From assembly GCF_000003815.2 (NCBI RefSeq), contig NC_049988.1, forward strand, positions 7,267,572-7,289,290: DNA of 21,719 nt, read 5' to 3'. Within the stretch, counting starts at the first letter, position 1. Each line of letters starts with the position of its first letter. The DNA comes from Branchiostoma floridae. Its lineage: Eukaryota > Chordata > Leptocardii > Amphioxiformes > Branchiostomatidae. Made by a program: the position numbers and the translations under genes. Below, in pieces: positions 1 through 11,400 of this stretch. Under the pieces are notes generated by a model that was not told the DNA's origin, did not search any database, and saw only the letters and a list, made by a program, of their open reading frames with translations.

Positions 1-1078
1 TCGCTCCTCGGTGGTTATTCGGTGGTTATCGCACCTGACCAGGGATTATCTCACCATATACACCTCGGGCCGGGGCATTAACCCTTTATTCAATCTGAGA
101 GTACGTTCCTGACCGAACATAGATAGTCATTTACCCAAGAAAAGGACCAAACAACAACAGCCGTTATGCTATCAGAATTGTACCCAAGAAAGGGTAAATA
201 AAAAGTTTGAAAGCATATCAATTTCTAACAATCTTATGCCTTATGTTGAAAATCCTATTGCAATATACATTTGTATACAGAAAATTTCATGTATCGTTTG
301 GAATATTTTCAATTTTTTCGCGTTACATCGCTCTTAATGGTGATTGAAATAAGAAGATATTAAGTTTATTGCAAGTTCTTTCCCAATGGCTAAAATGACA
401 GACATATAATGGTAAACGTTAACGGTATAGTAATCAACTACTCTAAACGCTAAACAGTAATTTTGGGGTTTGACTTCTTTTTTCTGAGATAGTAGAAGAC
501 GAATGATCCCACCTTTTCTATGCCATATATGATATATGGGTTTTGTGATGTTAGAGGAGAGCAGTAAACCTTTTGTAACACAAGAAATTAGGGGTGCCTT
601 GTCTTCATTTCATCGTCCCTTGGGGCGACTTTTAATTCTAGGTCACGATATCAAAACATTCAATCTACACAGCAAGGCATCAGGGTGACTTGATCACTAC
701 CAGCGGTGTATCAACACTTCCGGCTACGTTCGGAGAACGAGTACTTCCGGCCCCTGTCGTATTTTCTATAATAGAGGATGCCTCAAGATACTGTACAAGG
801 GATTTGGAAACGTGCTTTTTGTCTTCTGCTATCTCATAGCATGACATATGACATCAGCCTCTGTAAATAAAGTCGTGTCTTGTCTAGGCTATAGGATTAT
901 TCGCTCGCCCACACGACTCGGGCCAATAATTATTTTCAACCACAATAGAGCTAAGGCCAACCTTGACTCAAACAAGTACGTATGAGGCGTGCATGGGAGT
1001 ATTTGCCTCTACCAGGCCCAACAGGTCGTTGGAAAAATGATAGAAATTGGATAAACGTAAACAGGTAACATGTCAGAT
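1..1078. other. Upstream intergenic DNA, no gene seen
   Basis: No convincing exon, RNA gene or long repeat was found. A 10-bp direct repeat (CGGTGGTTAT) lies in the first 30 bases, and an AT-rich perfect palindrome (CCATATAT-G-ATATATGG) lies at 523-539. Short open frames are not flanked by good splice signals and resemble no family I know. Confidence 0.5.
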
Positions 1079-1389
1079 GAGTTAGCTGGGTCGCTGACCA
1101 TATAGCCTGGGTACCATTCTCCGCGGTCGGCTTTGGGGAGCTTTACCCGGCACCGGCCTGCTTCTGTCAGCCTGTCTGATTAGCTGCCCTTTGAGATTTC
1201 GCCTATAGAGCTTGTAGCCGACCTTTTTGAGTTTACCCCTCCCGCGGGGCGCGACTAAATTAATCTAACCCCGTAAGAACTCCCCCGGCCTGTACCAATC
1301 AACTGTACGGGCGGTCACCCCTACACCGCTGAGCGCCTCGATGGTATGGTTCCCAGGCTACTGACCATACTTCTCGGTCAGCTAACTAG
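1079..1389. mobile_element. Putative MITE with imperfect terminal inverted repeats
   Basis: The left end (AGTTAGCTG, then TAGCCTGGGTACCAT) reappears in reverse complement at the right end (AGTTAGCTG, then TAGCCTGGGAACCAT) with small indels between the matching blocks. The interior is GC-rich and non-coding. The size of about 310 bp and the absence of an ORF fit a non-autonomous DNA element; no clear target-site duplication was identified and the superfamily is not assigned. Confidence 0.5.
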
Positions 1390-1651
1390 TGGCATGTTAT
1401 GTATCTATATTTGTCCACTTTCTACTATTTTTATCGCGACCTGAGGAGCCTGGTAGAGACTAAGAGCTTCAAACGCACCTCAAACGGACTTGAATATATA
1501 CGCATGTGTGACCCCACCTTAAGAACACATGACATTGCGCATCACATTTCAAACACAATACGCGTACGTGCGTTTGAGAAGCAACTTTTAAGCTTGCTTG
1601 GTTCTTACAGAGACAGAATGGGGGGGGGGGTGCATTATGCATTATAGCGTT

Positions 1652-1807
1652 TACTGTAAAATGGAGAGTTTTCGCAGTGGTTCTAACTGCCATGCAGTTT
1701 TACTGTAAACGTAAAATGTTCACGGTGTTTTCAAGTCCGTGCACGCGTGCTGAAGACGTAAGAAGCTCTAACATAAAACCATTGCGAACATTTCCCATTT
1801 TACAGTA
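1652..1807. mobile_element. Foldback MITE, TACTGTAAA-type ends
   Basis: The left arm starts TACTGTAAAATGG and continues TTTTCGCAGTGGTT. The right arm in reverse complement reads TACTGTAAAATGGG, then TGTTCGCAATGGTT. The apex holds the palindrome GCACGCGTGC at 1741-1750. Two partial copies of the same end sequence occur in intron 2 of PCSK9 copy 1 (near 3393 and 3528), so it is a dispersed family. Confidence 0.6.
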
Positions 1808-2070
1808 TTTCAAACCCTTCCATGAAAAGCGCGATAATGCAAGTTTGCAAAGCTGATACTACATTTCAGCTGTTCCTTCAATACACCCTCAAGATCTCCA
1901 TGGTTTCCTTCCTTCCGACCATAGACAGTTCTCAGTAGTGAAGACGTGGGGAATTACCACTAACCCGCCACCAAAATAAACCTGACGTCGTCAGATCCAG
2001 CTGTCAATCACTTCCCCGAAGTGCTCAACATCCGGTCGGGTACGTGGATACCATCACCATCCAAGAAGTC
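1808..2070. other. Promoter-proximal DNA of PCSK9 copy 1
   Basis: Non-coding. It contains the perfect palindrome CTGACG-T-CGTCAG at 1982-1994, a CRE/ATF-like sequence about 80 bases upstream of the TATA box. No TIR or ORF of note. Confidence 0.4.
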
Positions 2071-2074
2071 ACGA

Positions 2075-2110
2075 TATAAAAGTCGTCTGACTTCCTCAAC
2101 TTTTCACTCG
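2075..2110 (+). promoter_or_regulatory. Core promoter of PCSK9 copy 1 (TATA + Inr)
   Basis: A TATAAA at 2075-2080 lies 31 bases upstream of an initiator-like TCACTC whose A is at 2106, the expected spacing for a focused start. The start codon follows about 116 bases later with no ATG in between, giving a short unspliced 5' UTR. The UTR shares the 11-mer GACTCAAAACG (2141-2151) with the 5' UTR of copy 2. Confidence 0.65.
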
Positions 2111-2221
2111 GTATCAAACTTCGCTAAGAGAACAACTTGAGACTCAAAACGTTTACGAAACACTTGAATTTTTTAAGGTTTTCGTCTTACTTTACGTCTT
2201 GTAAGTTGTAAATTGTTGAAA

Positions 2222-2412
2222 ATGTTGCCGAGAAGAGTGCTTGCAGCGACGGCGCTCTTGTTGCTGTGTTGTTGGGAAGGTTCCAACGGGCAGGTCCGGG
2301 GACGCGTGCCGGGTCTCCCTGGCCATGTCACCGTCGATGGGTTTGACCCCGATCGGGACCGACTTCGCCCAGTGGTGACTGCAAAAGAAGACAACATGCG
2401 TGTCCCTGGATC
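2222..2412 (+). CDS. PCSK9: PCSK9 copy 1, exon 1
   Basis: Codes for residues 1-63 and two bases of codon 64. The first ATG after the TATA box is used. A basic start (PRR), a Leu-rich core (ALLLLCC) and likely cleavage after SNG form a signal peptide; the start of the prodomain follows and lacks the acidic tract of human PCSK9. The donor is GTAAGT. Confidence 0.9.
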
Positions 2413-5400
2413 GTAAGTCGCTCTTTCTATTGTTATCGGCATTTGTACCTTCGCCAAGAAGGTTGCTTTTATGGTAACGGTTGTATGGATTGTGTTGCAT
2501 AATACTCAGTGTGGCATGTGGGAAGATCTTTTCACTTGCTAACCGTAGCTAGCAAACGAAATAATAGCCAGCGATCACTATGGATGTTGGTAAGTGGTAC
2601 CAAGGCTCGAGAGTACTAGTACGAGTAAGTGGTACAGGTTTTGGCCCCCTAGCGGCTTTTGAACTAGATTGCGGAACTGCAGGTTCAGGTTTTGTTTCAC
2701 ATTCAAAAGAGAATAACCCAATATGGGTTTAACGTATCATTTGGCATGTAGATAGCTTGAGGAATGGTAATCAGATAGTGCTTATGCAAATTAGGCTCTA
2801 ATTTGCATAACTAATGAGTGGATTTTATAAACCCACTGCATTCCATGATAGGACAATTCAAATATGTGGCACATGAAATTGAGAAAGAGAGGAATATTAA
2901 GAGATAACAATTATGTAAATGAAGACCGAATTTGACAACAAAATACTTTAATTCATTGTGACGGGAATTTCATACTTGTGACACTTGGATTACGCATCGA
3001 AGGACTCAAAACAAACCCCAGCCGAACCCTACATCTGCTTGAAGATTAGTATTAGAAGATAATGCTGACTTTTTTTATGTCACAGGTACATCGTTGTTCT
3101 GAAGGACATGTCTTCGCGCGAAGACATCGAGGCGGTGGTGCGGGGTTTCCGGGCGACCGCCGGAAGAGCCGGCCCCGCCTTCGAGAACGAGGTGGACGTG
3201 ATCCTGGATCAGGTCATGACGGCGTTCGTGGCCCGGCTCTCACCCTCTGCCCTCCGTTTGGTGAGTACTAGTATAGCCTGTGTTTACACAATATGTCCCT
3301 GGCTGGGGTTAATGACCCCCTCCCCGAGGGCGGCGGCAATTGTAGGGACGGCCGCTAGGAGCGCGATTTTAGTCAGGCTAAGTACTAGACAGTAGTGTAA
3401 ATGGCGAAATGTTCAAGGCGGTTCTACTGTCGGGGTTTTCACTGCGACACGTTGGTGGTTGTGCTTCTATTTTCTTTGTAATGGGAATCATGCAAAACGT
3501 ACAACAAAACACACCCCAATTGGTGAGTACTGTAAATGTCGAAATGTTCATGGTGGTTCTATTGTCGGGATTTTCGTGTTCTGCGGTAGGTTAGCGGTGT
3601 CGCCGCGGTCTGAACTGGATTTGCCCCAAATACCCGAGAAAGTCATGTTTTAGTGTTATTCTGCTTCACTGACACGCCAAAGTTGGCCGAAGGTAAATGG
3701 GAATCGTAGACTGAGTTTAATGCCAATTTCAGTGCTTTAACCGACGAACTTGGTAACCTACAGATGCAAGCCATCCCGGGTGTGGATTTCATCGAGGAGG
3801 ACCAGATCTTCGAGAAGCAGCAGGCGGTGCCCTGGCACTTGGACCGGATAGACCAAAAGGACCTTCCCGTTAACGGGCAGTTCAGTGCAACAGGTAGGGC
3901 AGTCACCTCCCCCCCTCTCTCTCCACCTCTCTCTCTTTCACTCTCTCTCTCTTTTTCTGTCTCTCTCAGTCTTTTTTCCCTCTCTCTCTCCCATCTCTTT
4001 CTACGAAACAGACGGTCAAACCGTTTTCGTCATTTTCCTAATTTTGGGCACCCCCCTCTCTCCCTCTCTCTCTCTCTCTAACGCTCTCTCTCTCTCTAAC
4101 GCTCTCTCTCTCTAACGCTCTCTCTCTTTCTCTGTCTCTCTCAATCTTCCCCCTCTCTTTCCCCCATCTCTTTCTACGAAACAGGCGGTCATTTTCCTAA
4201 TTTTGGCAACGCCACCGAAGCGGAGTCGTTCGAATTCTGTATTCTGTGAAACTTCACATGCATTGCTTCTCAGGTACCTAGGTGCATGAATTTAAGTGAT
4301 GCGTCTTTCAGGTGACGGTAGCGGAGTTGACGTGTACGTGCTGGATTCCGGGATCCGGTACAGCCACGAAGAGTTCGAGGGACGCGCATCTTTTGCAGGA
4401 TTCGACGCCTTCGATCCGGCGGGCACAAATCAGGTATGGACTTCATTTTCCAACTTGCTGATACATGTAAAACGCAAATTTTAAAAATCTTGCTAAAGTG
4501 TCGACAGAAAACATCCTTTTTCTATGTTAATTGGAGGTTTTGTACGTCATTTCAGTGCTAACGAAAGTCTCCGTTTATTATGAAAAGACGAAAAGCCTAT
4601 AACGGCCCCCGTCTTGTCATGTGCTTTCTATGGTGAGCATATATATGAATGCAACGGTAAATATGAGAATCGCTGATCGTTTGTCATCTTTACATTTCCC
4701 GCGAAACAGGGCCTGGACATAGACGGACATGGCACTCATGTGGCCGCTCTCGTAGGCGGGAAAACTTACGGTGTGGCGCGAAACGTCCAGTTGAGAAGTG
4801 TGCGTGTACTGGACGAGAACGGTAGGGGGCGTGGCAGCACCATCCTGGCCGGTCTCAACTATGTCCGCATGCAGGTCAATCAGAACCCTAACGCACGCGC
4901 CATCGCAGTCATGTCCCTAGCAGGTGATAATTCTTTTTTTGTTTGCGAACTGATTTCTTTTCAAATTCGGGAAGAACAATTTTCTTCGACGGAGGTACTG
5001 TTTGGGGGCGGTTTTGAAGACTGGCATAACCGATCCTGACTATATACATGCATCTGCTTGAAGCCCCGTTACTCCTTTTCTGGTTTGTCTATACAGCTGT
5101 AACGGTGGGGTTAAGCGCCGCCAAACTGATCATATTTGTGCTCGAATCTCCTAAGTTAGATATCCCTGACTGTGTGGCACATCTTCTAGCCTGTTACTCA
5201 CATCGTCGGTATGGGAACCAATGTAAGAAAGGAGTAGAAACAGTCTCCTGGCTCCCGGGGTTCGAACTCACGCCGAACCCGGGCCACCAGACCACAAACT
5301 TCTACGCCAAAAGCCTTTGATATTGTCAGTTTGGCGGCGTTTGAACCCCACTGTTATTCAGTGACGAATACTCAACCCCGTTTCTGTTTTCAGGTTCCAG

Positions 5401-8400
5401 TATGACTACCGTGAACATGGCGGCCAAAGAGCTGGTCCACACGGGCTGTGCCGTGTTCGCTGCTGCCGGGAACGCTAACAGGGACGCCTGCCGCTTCTCA
5501 CCTGCAGGAGAGGCAGAGGTGATTATAGCTTTATGGTACGAAGGCCCACAACTGCAAGAGGATCCGTGTGGGGCTTCCACCTATTGTAGTTATGGGCCTT
5601 CGTATTTTCATTGTTGTCGTTCAATCGGAGACGAAGACTAACGTTATAGGGCTTATTCACGTGACGTCATCACCCCTTCCCTCCTTGTGCCGCCATTTTG
5701 GTGTACCACCAGTCCCGGCGAAGATTCTCGGTGTCTGAAGGTCTCTAACTCCGAGGAAAGTGAAGTCATTTGCACGCTGTTTGACTATGCAAAGACCTTC
5801 CAACCTCAAGTCATATTTTCGCTACAAAAATCGGATGGAAATTATCCATATTTCATCAGTGAGGGAAAGTTTTCGGAGATCCAGTCTACTTTACGAACAC
5901 GGCAACAGTGACAGGGTGACAGCGGAGTCCATCGATTTTGTCTTTGTTATTTTGTTCTGTGAACGACTTTCTACACACTCAGTTAAAAACGTACCAGGCT
6001 TACAACAACTTGATGAAAAGACCTTGCGACAACGTAGTATCTGGACAAATACTGGAGTGTAGGATGAGATTTAGTTGATAGAAGTACGTAGTGATCGGGA
6101 ACGTTCGACATTCAGAAGTTGGACGACCACAGGATAATATCCTGTGCCGCGGTTTTTGTTCAAACACAGTTAGCATCTTGTACTCTTGTTGTGTTTTTTT
6201 TTTCATGGAAATTCATCAAAGAACTAGGGTACATGCTTCTGCTGTCGTTTATGGACTCCGCTTTTTGTTTTCGGAATTCCCCTTCGTATTTTCATTCCCG
6301 CACGGCTTTCCCAGAGAATCGCGAAGCAAATCTTACTGTTACCCAATTTGTGTGCGCTTTACCAGTGCAGAACCAACATCCCACGCCAAGACAAAGCACT
6401 GTGATTGTGAAACTAAACGTTTTGAACGGAAATGGTGCATTGCTTGGGAAATATTTACAATTTTTATGGCGAGTTGCATAGGGCCCCACTGCAGGCGGGC
6501 TGACTGTGGTACACCAAAATGGCTGACTTTGCTTGTTGCTAGGGGGAGGATCACGTGACTGAATAAGCCCTATAGGATAAGAACATGAAGACGCAACTTT
6601 GGTGACGTTAAAATGCAAAGATTGCTCTGTAGCACACACTCTTGTTGGGTTAACAATTCAAAAATTAGTAGATATTTGGAGGGAAGATCCTGTTCAATTC
6701 TTTTTACGGTCTATTCCAGGTCATCACCGTTGGCGGAACCAACGCGGTTGACGGTCTGTACCGCCGCACGGTCAACGGCCGTCTCCGGGGAACCAACTAC
6801 GGCCGCTGCGTGGACATCATGGCGCCTGCGCAGGAGGTGATAAGCGCTGACGTCGCCTGCGACACGTGTAACCGCGAGCTGAGTGGGACGTCACAGGCCA
6901 CGCCTCTTGTTGCAGGTACGGACGGCAGTGATGGCGCTCGCGCGTCATTGTGCGCGTCATTAACCGACCCGATCCTACCAAAAACCTGCCTACCCTAGCC
7001 TTATTTTGGGTCGATCGCTGGCAACGGCTAATTCGATACAAATAAGAAGCGATTTAATAGTAGATGTTCCTGAACAGTTGCCTTTGTTACTCTGTGACAC
7101 TGGAGGGTAACCTCCAGTAACAGAGTATTGTAATCACTTTGTGCGTTGGCTGTTCGCACCTATATCTCTATGTTCCGTATGCCGCAATCGCATGTGGATT
7201 GGCATGTCGTCTGTACTCGGTTATGAAATGATGCACGTTGTTTTTTTTTTCGCCGTAGCTGTTTTTATTATGGATGTAATAATTTCAGTTTTCACCCCTA
7301 CGTCTTCGGTATAGTGGTCCAGGTCTTCGTTATGATTGTGCTTGGGTAACTAGATACCGTCAAGCAGATGTTGTCCTCGTCGGAAATTGACAACAGCTGT
7401 GCTACCTCGTACCCGGGAAAAGTTGGCATTTGATTGACAGGGGTCATTAAAGGAACATAAAAGTCGGTTCTCAATGAGCCACACAGGAAAGTACATTCCA
7501 GAACAGCTGTTGGAGATGAACTCTGCGATAAGATTTTGTCAACAACTCGGGATTAAGCAGACACTAACGTGAACACACAATTTTAACCCAGTGAAGCTAG
7601 GCTCCCTCAGGTGTAGGGTATGCAGACGCAGATTTAGCGATAAGGGGCCAGAATATGTACGAGGACAGAGGCGGTTATGGGTACATGGCTCATGTCCCTA
7701 TCCAGAGCTTGACATGCAAGTCAAGCAGATATAGGGTGGTGACATTGTGACGATATATAAACACAGAGTCATACACCACGGAAAACATCACAACCAACAT
7801 AAACCATAATTAGGTCACAGAGTTTGTTACCTACGGTCACTTGTTGATGTTTTGTTTCAACTTTTCTCGTGTGTAGCGACGTAAAATTTTGGGCTATTTC
7901 TCCGCTTTCTTTTATTGTGTTTTTGGCACTATGATATTGTGGCATAGCATTATTTACCATTCATTAGCAATTGCCTCAGGTAGTTTAATATCTTTGACTC
8001 GATCGATATCGATGTACTCATTTTTCACTCCTTCTGTCGTTGCTAGGCGTGGCAGCTACCATGCTGCAGCAGGACAACAGTCTGACGCCTGCGCAGTTGC
8101 GGATGAAGTTGCTGTTCGACGCCGCCAGGAACAAGATCGACTTCACGCCCATCCCTGACGACATGAAACACATGACGCCAAACAAGCTGCTCTACATACC
8201 ACAGTCCTCTGCGTTCACATCCGGAGGTAAGCTTAAACATAGTGAATTCTTTCTCTGTTTAGGGTCAGGTTTAGTATTTATGAACAGGGTAACATTCGTC
8301 GTACGAACGTCGTACTATTTGCAAACTAAAAGTAGTATTAGGACTATCGTGCATGTTTCGTATGGAATTTATCTGGCCTTTTTATTATCCTCGGTATACC

Positions 8401-11400
8401 CCATGAGTAGGCCTACTTGTTACCAGGTCCTTGGTCTATTTTATGTCCGACTTAAATTCAAGTTGCCCCAGAAAGTGCAAAAAAAGACCCCTTTTTCTAG
8501 TTGGGCCCTAAACCTAAGGTTAACATTTCTCCTCCGGACCAATGAAGCCCTATGATGGCCAAACTCCATTGGCAAACTATTTTCCCTATACGGCTATAGC
8601 CAGCGTATATCTGGTACCGTACAGACTGGGCCGCCATACCGGTGTCACTGAAACGCTAATAGACACCAAGATGTCGGCAGACATATTAATGACGTCACTT
8701 CAATGACGTACGCACACATGCCACTCAGTTGCAACATTTTTTTCTTATGAAATACAACTTTTATCTAATTGTTGGTTTCTGCCCTACAGTCACGCCGACC
8801 TGTCGGACGGTTTGGTCCATCAAGTCTGACGTCACGGATGGCGCGCTAGCCTCGGTCCGGTGCAACATCAACGAGAGCATGATGGGATGTTCCTCAGTGT
8901 CTGATGACGGCCTCCGGGCCGGGGAGTTCACTTCGGTGAGTTTATGCAACTTAACTGTTATCGGGATGGTAACATATGGTTATCGGGATGGTAATCTGTA
9001 TACTGTCTTCTTATTGATGTTTTCATATATTAAAGACGTTCACATTTATGATAAACTGTCCTCTGCCAGGACGTCATTAGCAACTAAATTGGCTCCGAAC
9101 TTTCTCCAAACATTTAGATGGATTATTATCGTCCTGAAATCCAATCCATTTTACCACTAAGAACCACGGCATGCTACTAGTACTAGTATTACGGCACAAG
9201 TTATTTGCATTTTAACTGGCAGTCTTTGATAGTTTTGATTCTATATGTACAGTACTACTCTCTATTTGGAATTGTGTTCTGATGGCCTGGGTGTTTTGTT
9301 GTTGATGTTGCTTTTACTGCAACAACCAGACAATTGTACGCAATTAACCAAACAAGGCATAATCAAAATGCCAGCCGCGGATCTTGCTACAATATCAATG
9401 TATGGATCGCTGACATGTCGCTTTTTTCTCTTCACATAGGCCCTACCAGGTGATATCAACGCTTGTATCGCTCAGAACGGTATCGGTGGAACGGGAGTAT
9501 ACGCCATGGCGCGGTGCTGCGTCTGGCCCGGGTCCGAGTGTTACTTCGAGAAGTCAGCTGACAGATCATCGTCTCAAGACGGCGCCAGGGTCAACATCAA
9601 GTGTGACAGGAACGACGGTGACTTGCTCACAAGTAAGCAAATATAGATTCCAGTCAAGTAACGGCGGCCATTTTGAAATGTGTTCCCGCGAGATCACAGT
9701 TTAGCGGAAACGTGCGTGAGATTGCACGAAAACGAGGCGCGTGTTGGTTCAATGTTTTGTTTGTCGGTTTGGAATATCACTGAGTCAGGGACTATATAAA
9801 AAATAAAGTTTGTTTGTTTGTTTGTTTGTTTGATTGATTGCCAGAGCTGTTCTGGAAGAAAAGCCGTAATTAAGAAGGGTCTGAGGATAACAAAAATGAA
9901 TGAAAACATCAGACCTCAGACCTAAAACGTAGACTTACTTATTTCTGTTATGCCAGTGATGTCGACGCAGATTGCAAATACACGTAATTCAGACATTAAT
10001 GGTTTACCGTAATCGTTTCCTGCAGGTTGCAGCGCCGCCACAGACACGAGGTCGATCGACGGCGCCCGTCCCGCCTCTGCCCGGCTGAGGTTTGTCCGCC
10101 TCCCGCTGCGGACCTGCATAGCTCAGAACGGTGACGGAGGGAACGGTGTGGAGGCGCACGCCACCTGCTGTAAGGCCGACAACATGGACTGTAAGGCCGT
10201 CTGGTCCAACAGGTCACCGAACACGCCTAAAGTTGAGGTATGTAGTATATACAAATTTCTTTGATGGGAAAGCCCGCTATGGATGTTTTGTCTTCCTACC
10301 TGTCTGCCGGTAAAGCTAAGGGCACAACCCGCCGTACGTGCAATTTGTCCGTGCGTGTTTTTTTTTTGTGAGGCCACGTCCGTCACGTATTTCTAAAAAC
10401 GTGGGGAACGACTGGCAAGAGCAGGGAGGGAGTACGTCAACACGGCAAAGTTTTGCCTGCACGTGAAGTTCTAAGGCGTGTCTGCGTGCTCCAAAATCCG
10501 TCGGATTCCCTACCAGTTTGTGCGGAGGCGGTACTTATCACTTACGGATCCCAAAAGATTGCCCACGTTTAGGCACGTAGACAGCACGTATTTGCACGTA
10601 CGGCGGGTTGCGCCCTTAGCTTAAGGCTGCCTTTATGTCTGTCTGTCCATCTGTCTGCATATCTGTCTGTCTGTCTATCTGCCTGTATGTCTGTCTGTCC
10701 GTCTGTCTACCTGTATGTCTGTCTATCTATCTGTCTGTCTGACTGTCTGTGTGTCTGCCTGTATGTATGTTTATCTGTTCGTCTGTCTCGATGACTATCT
10801 ATCTGTCTGTCTGTGCGATTTGTGGATGGATGGATGGATGGATGGATGGATGGATGGATGGATGGATGGATGGATGGATGGATGGATGGATGGCTGGATG
10901 GATGGATGGATGGATGGATGGATGGATGGATGGATGGGGTCTTCAATTACATCTGTCTACCTGTATGTCTATCTATCTGTCTGTCTGACTGTCTGTGTGT
11001 CTGCCTGTATGTATGTTTATCTGTTCGTCTGTCTCGATGACTATCTATCTGTCTGTCTGTGCGATTTGTGGATGGATGGATGGATGGATGGATGGATGGA
11101 TGGATGGATGGATGGATGGATGGATGGATGGATGGATGGATGGATGGATGGATGGATGGATGGATGGATGGATGGATGGATGGGGTCTTCAATTACATCT
11201 GGCTTGCTTGATATAATTGATTATTGATGAAATTTTCTTTGCCCCACCCAGGTATCAGCTACCTGTCCCACAGGCTGGGTCCTGACGGGGTGTAACGCGT
11301 ACGACTGGAGCGGGCACGCTGACGGCGCCATGCCCATAGACAACACCTGCATTGCGCGCAAGGGCACACAGGGGGAGGGCGTGCACGCTGTGGCTATCTG

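Noticed and set aside
1399-1693. Short open frames on both strands near 1400-1690
   Set aside because: Overlapping frames over a poly-G run and a foldback element, with no family motif or splice context.
2049-2064. Sterol response element-like ATCACCATCC upstream of the copy 1 TATA box
   Set aside because: Only a partial match to the SRE consensus and no equivalent in copy 2; too weak to call sterol control.
3764-4115. Open frames running through the CT-rich tract
   Set aside because: Ser/Leu repeats from a microsatellite; the exon ends at the good donor at 3894 and phase matches copy 2.
5250-5290. tRNA-like B-box (GTTCGAA) suggesting a tRNA or SINE
   Set aside because: No cloverleaf, A-box at proper spacing or acceptor stem was found, and it lies inside a TIR element.
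6091-6558. 155-codon frame inside the intron 6 element
   Set aside because: No transposase or other motif recognised, overlapping frames are similar in length, and it lies between TIRs; not supported as a gene.
8040-8555. Long frame reading from exon 8 into intron 8 of copy 1
   Set aside because: The first part is exon 8, but the GTAAGC donor at 8227 and the equal 180-nt exon in copy 2 show that it is spliced.
10707-11227. Open frames of Trp-Met-Asp-Gly and His-Pro-Ser-Ile repeats on both strands
   Set aside because: They are direct translations of the (GGAT)n and (CTGT)n satellite inside intron 11 and have no gene context.
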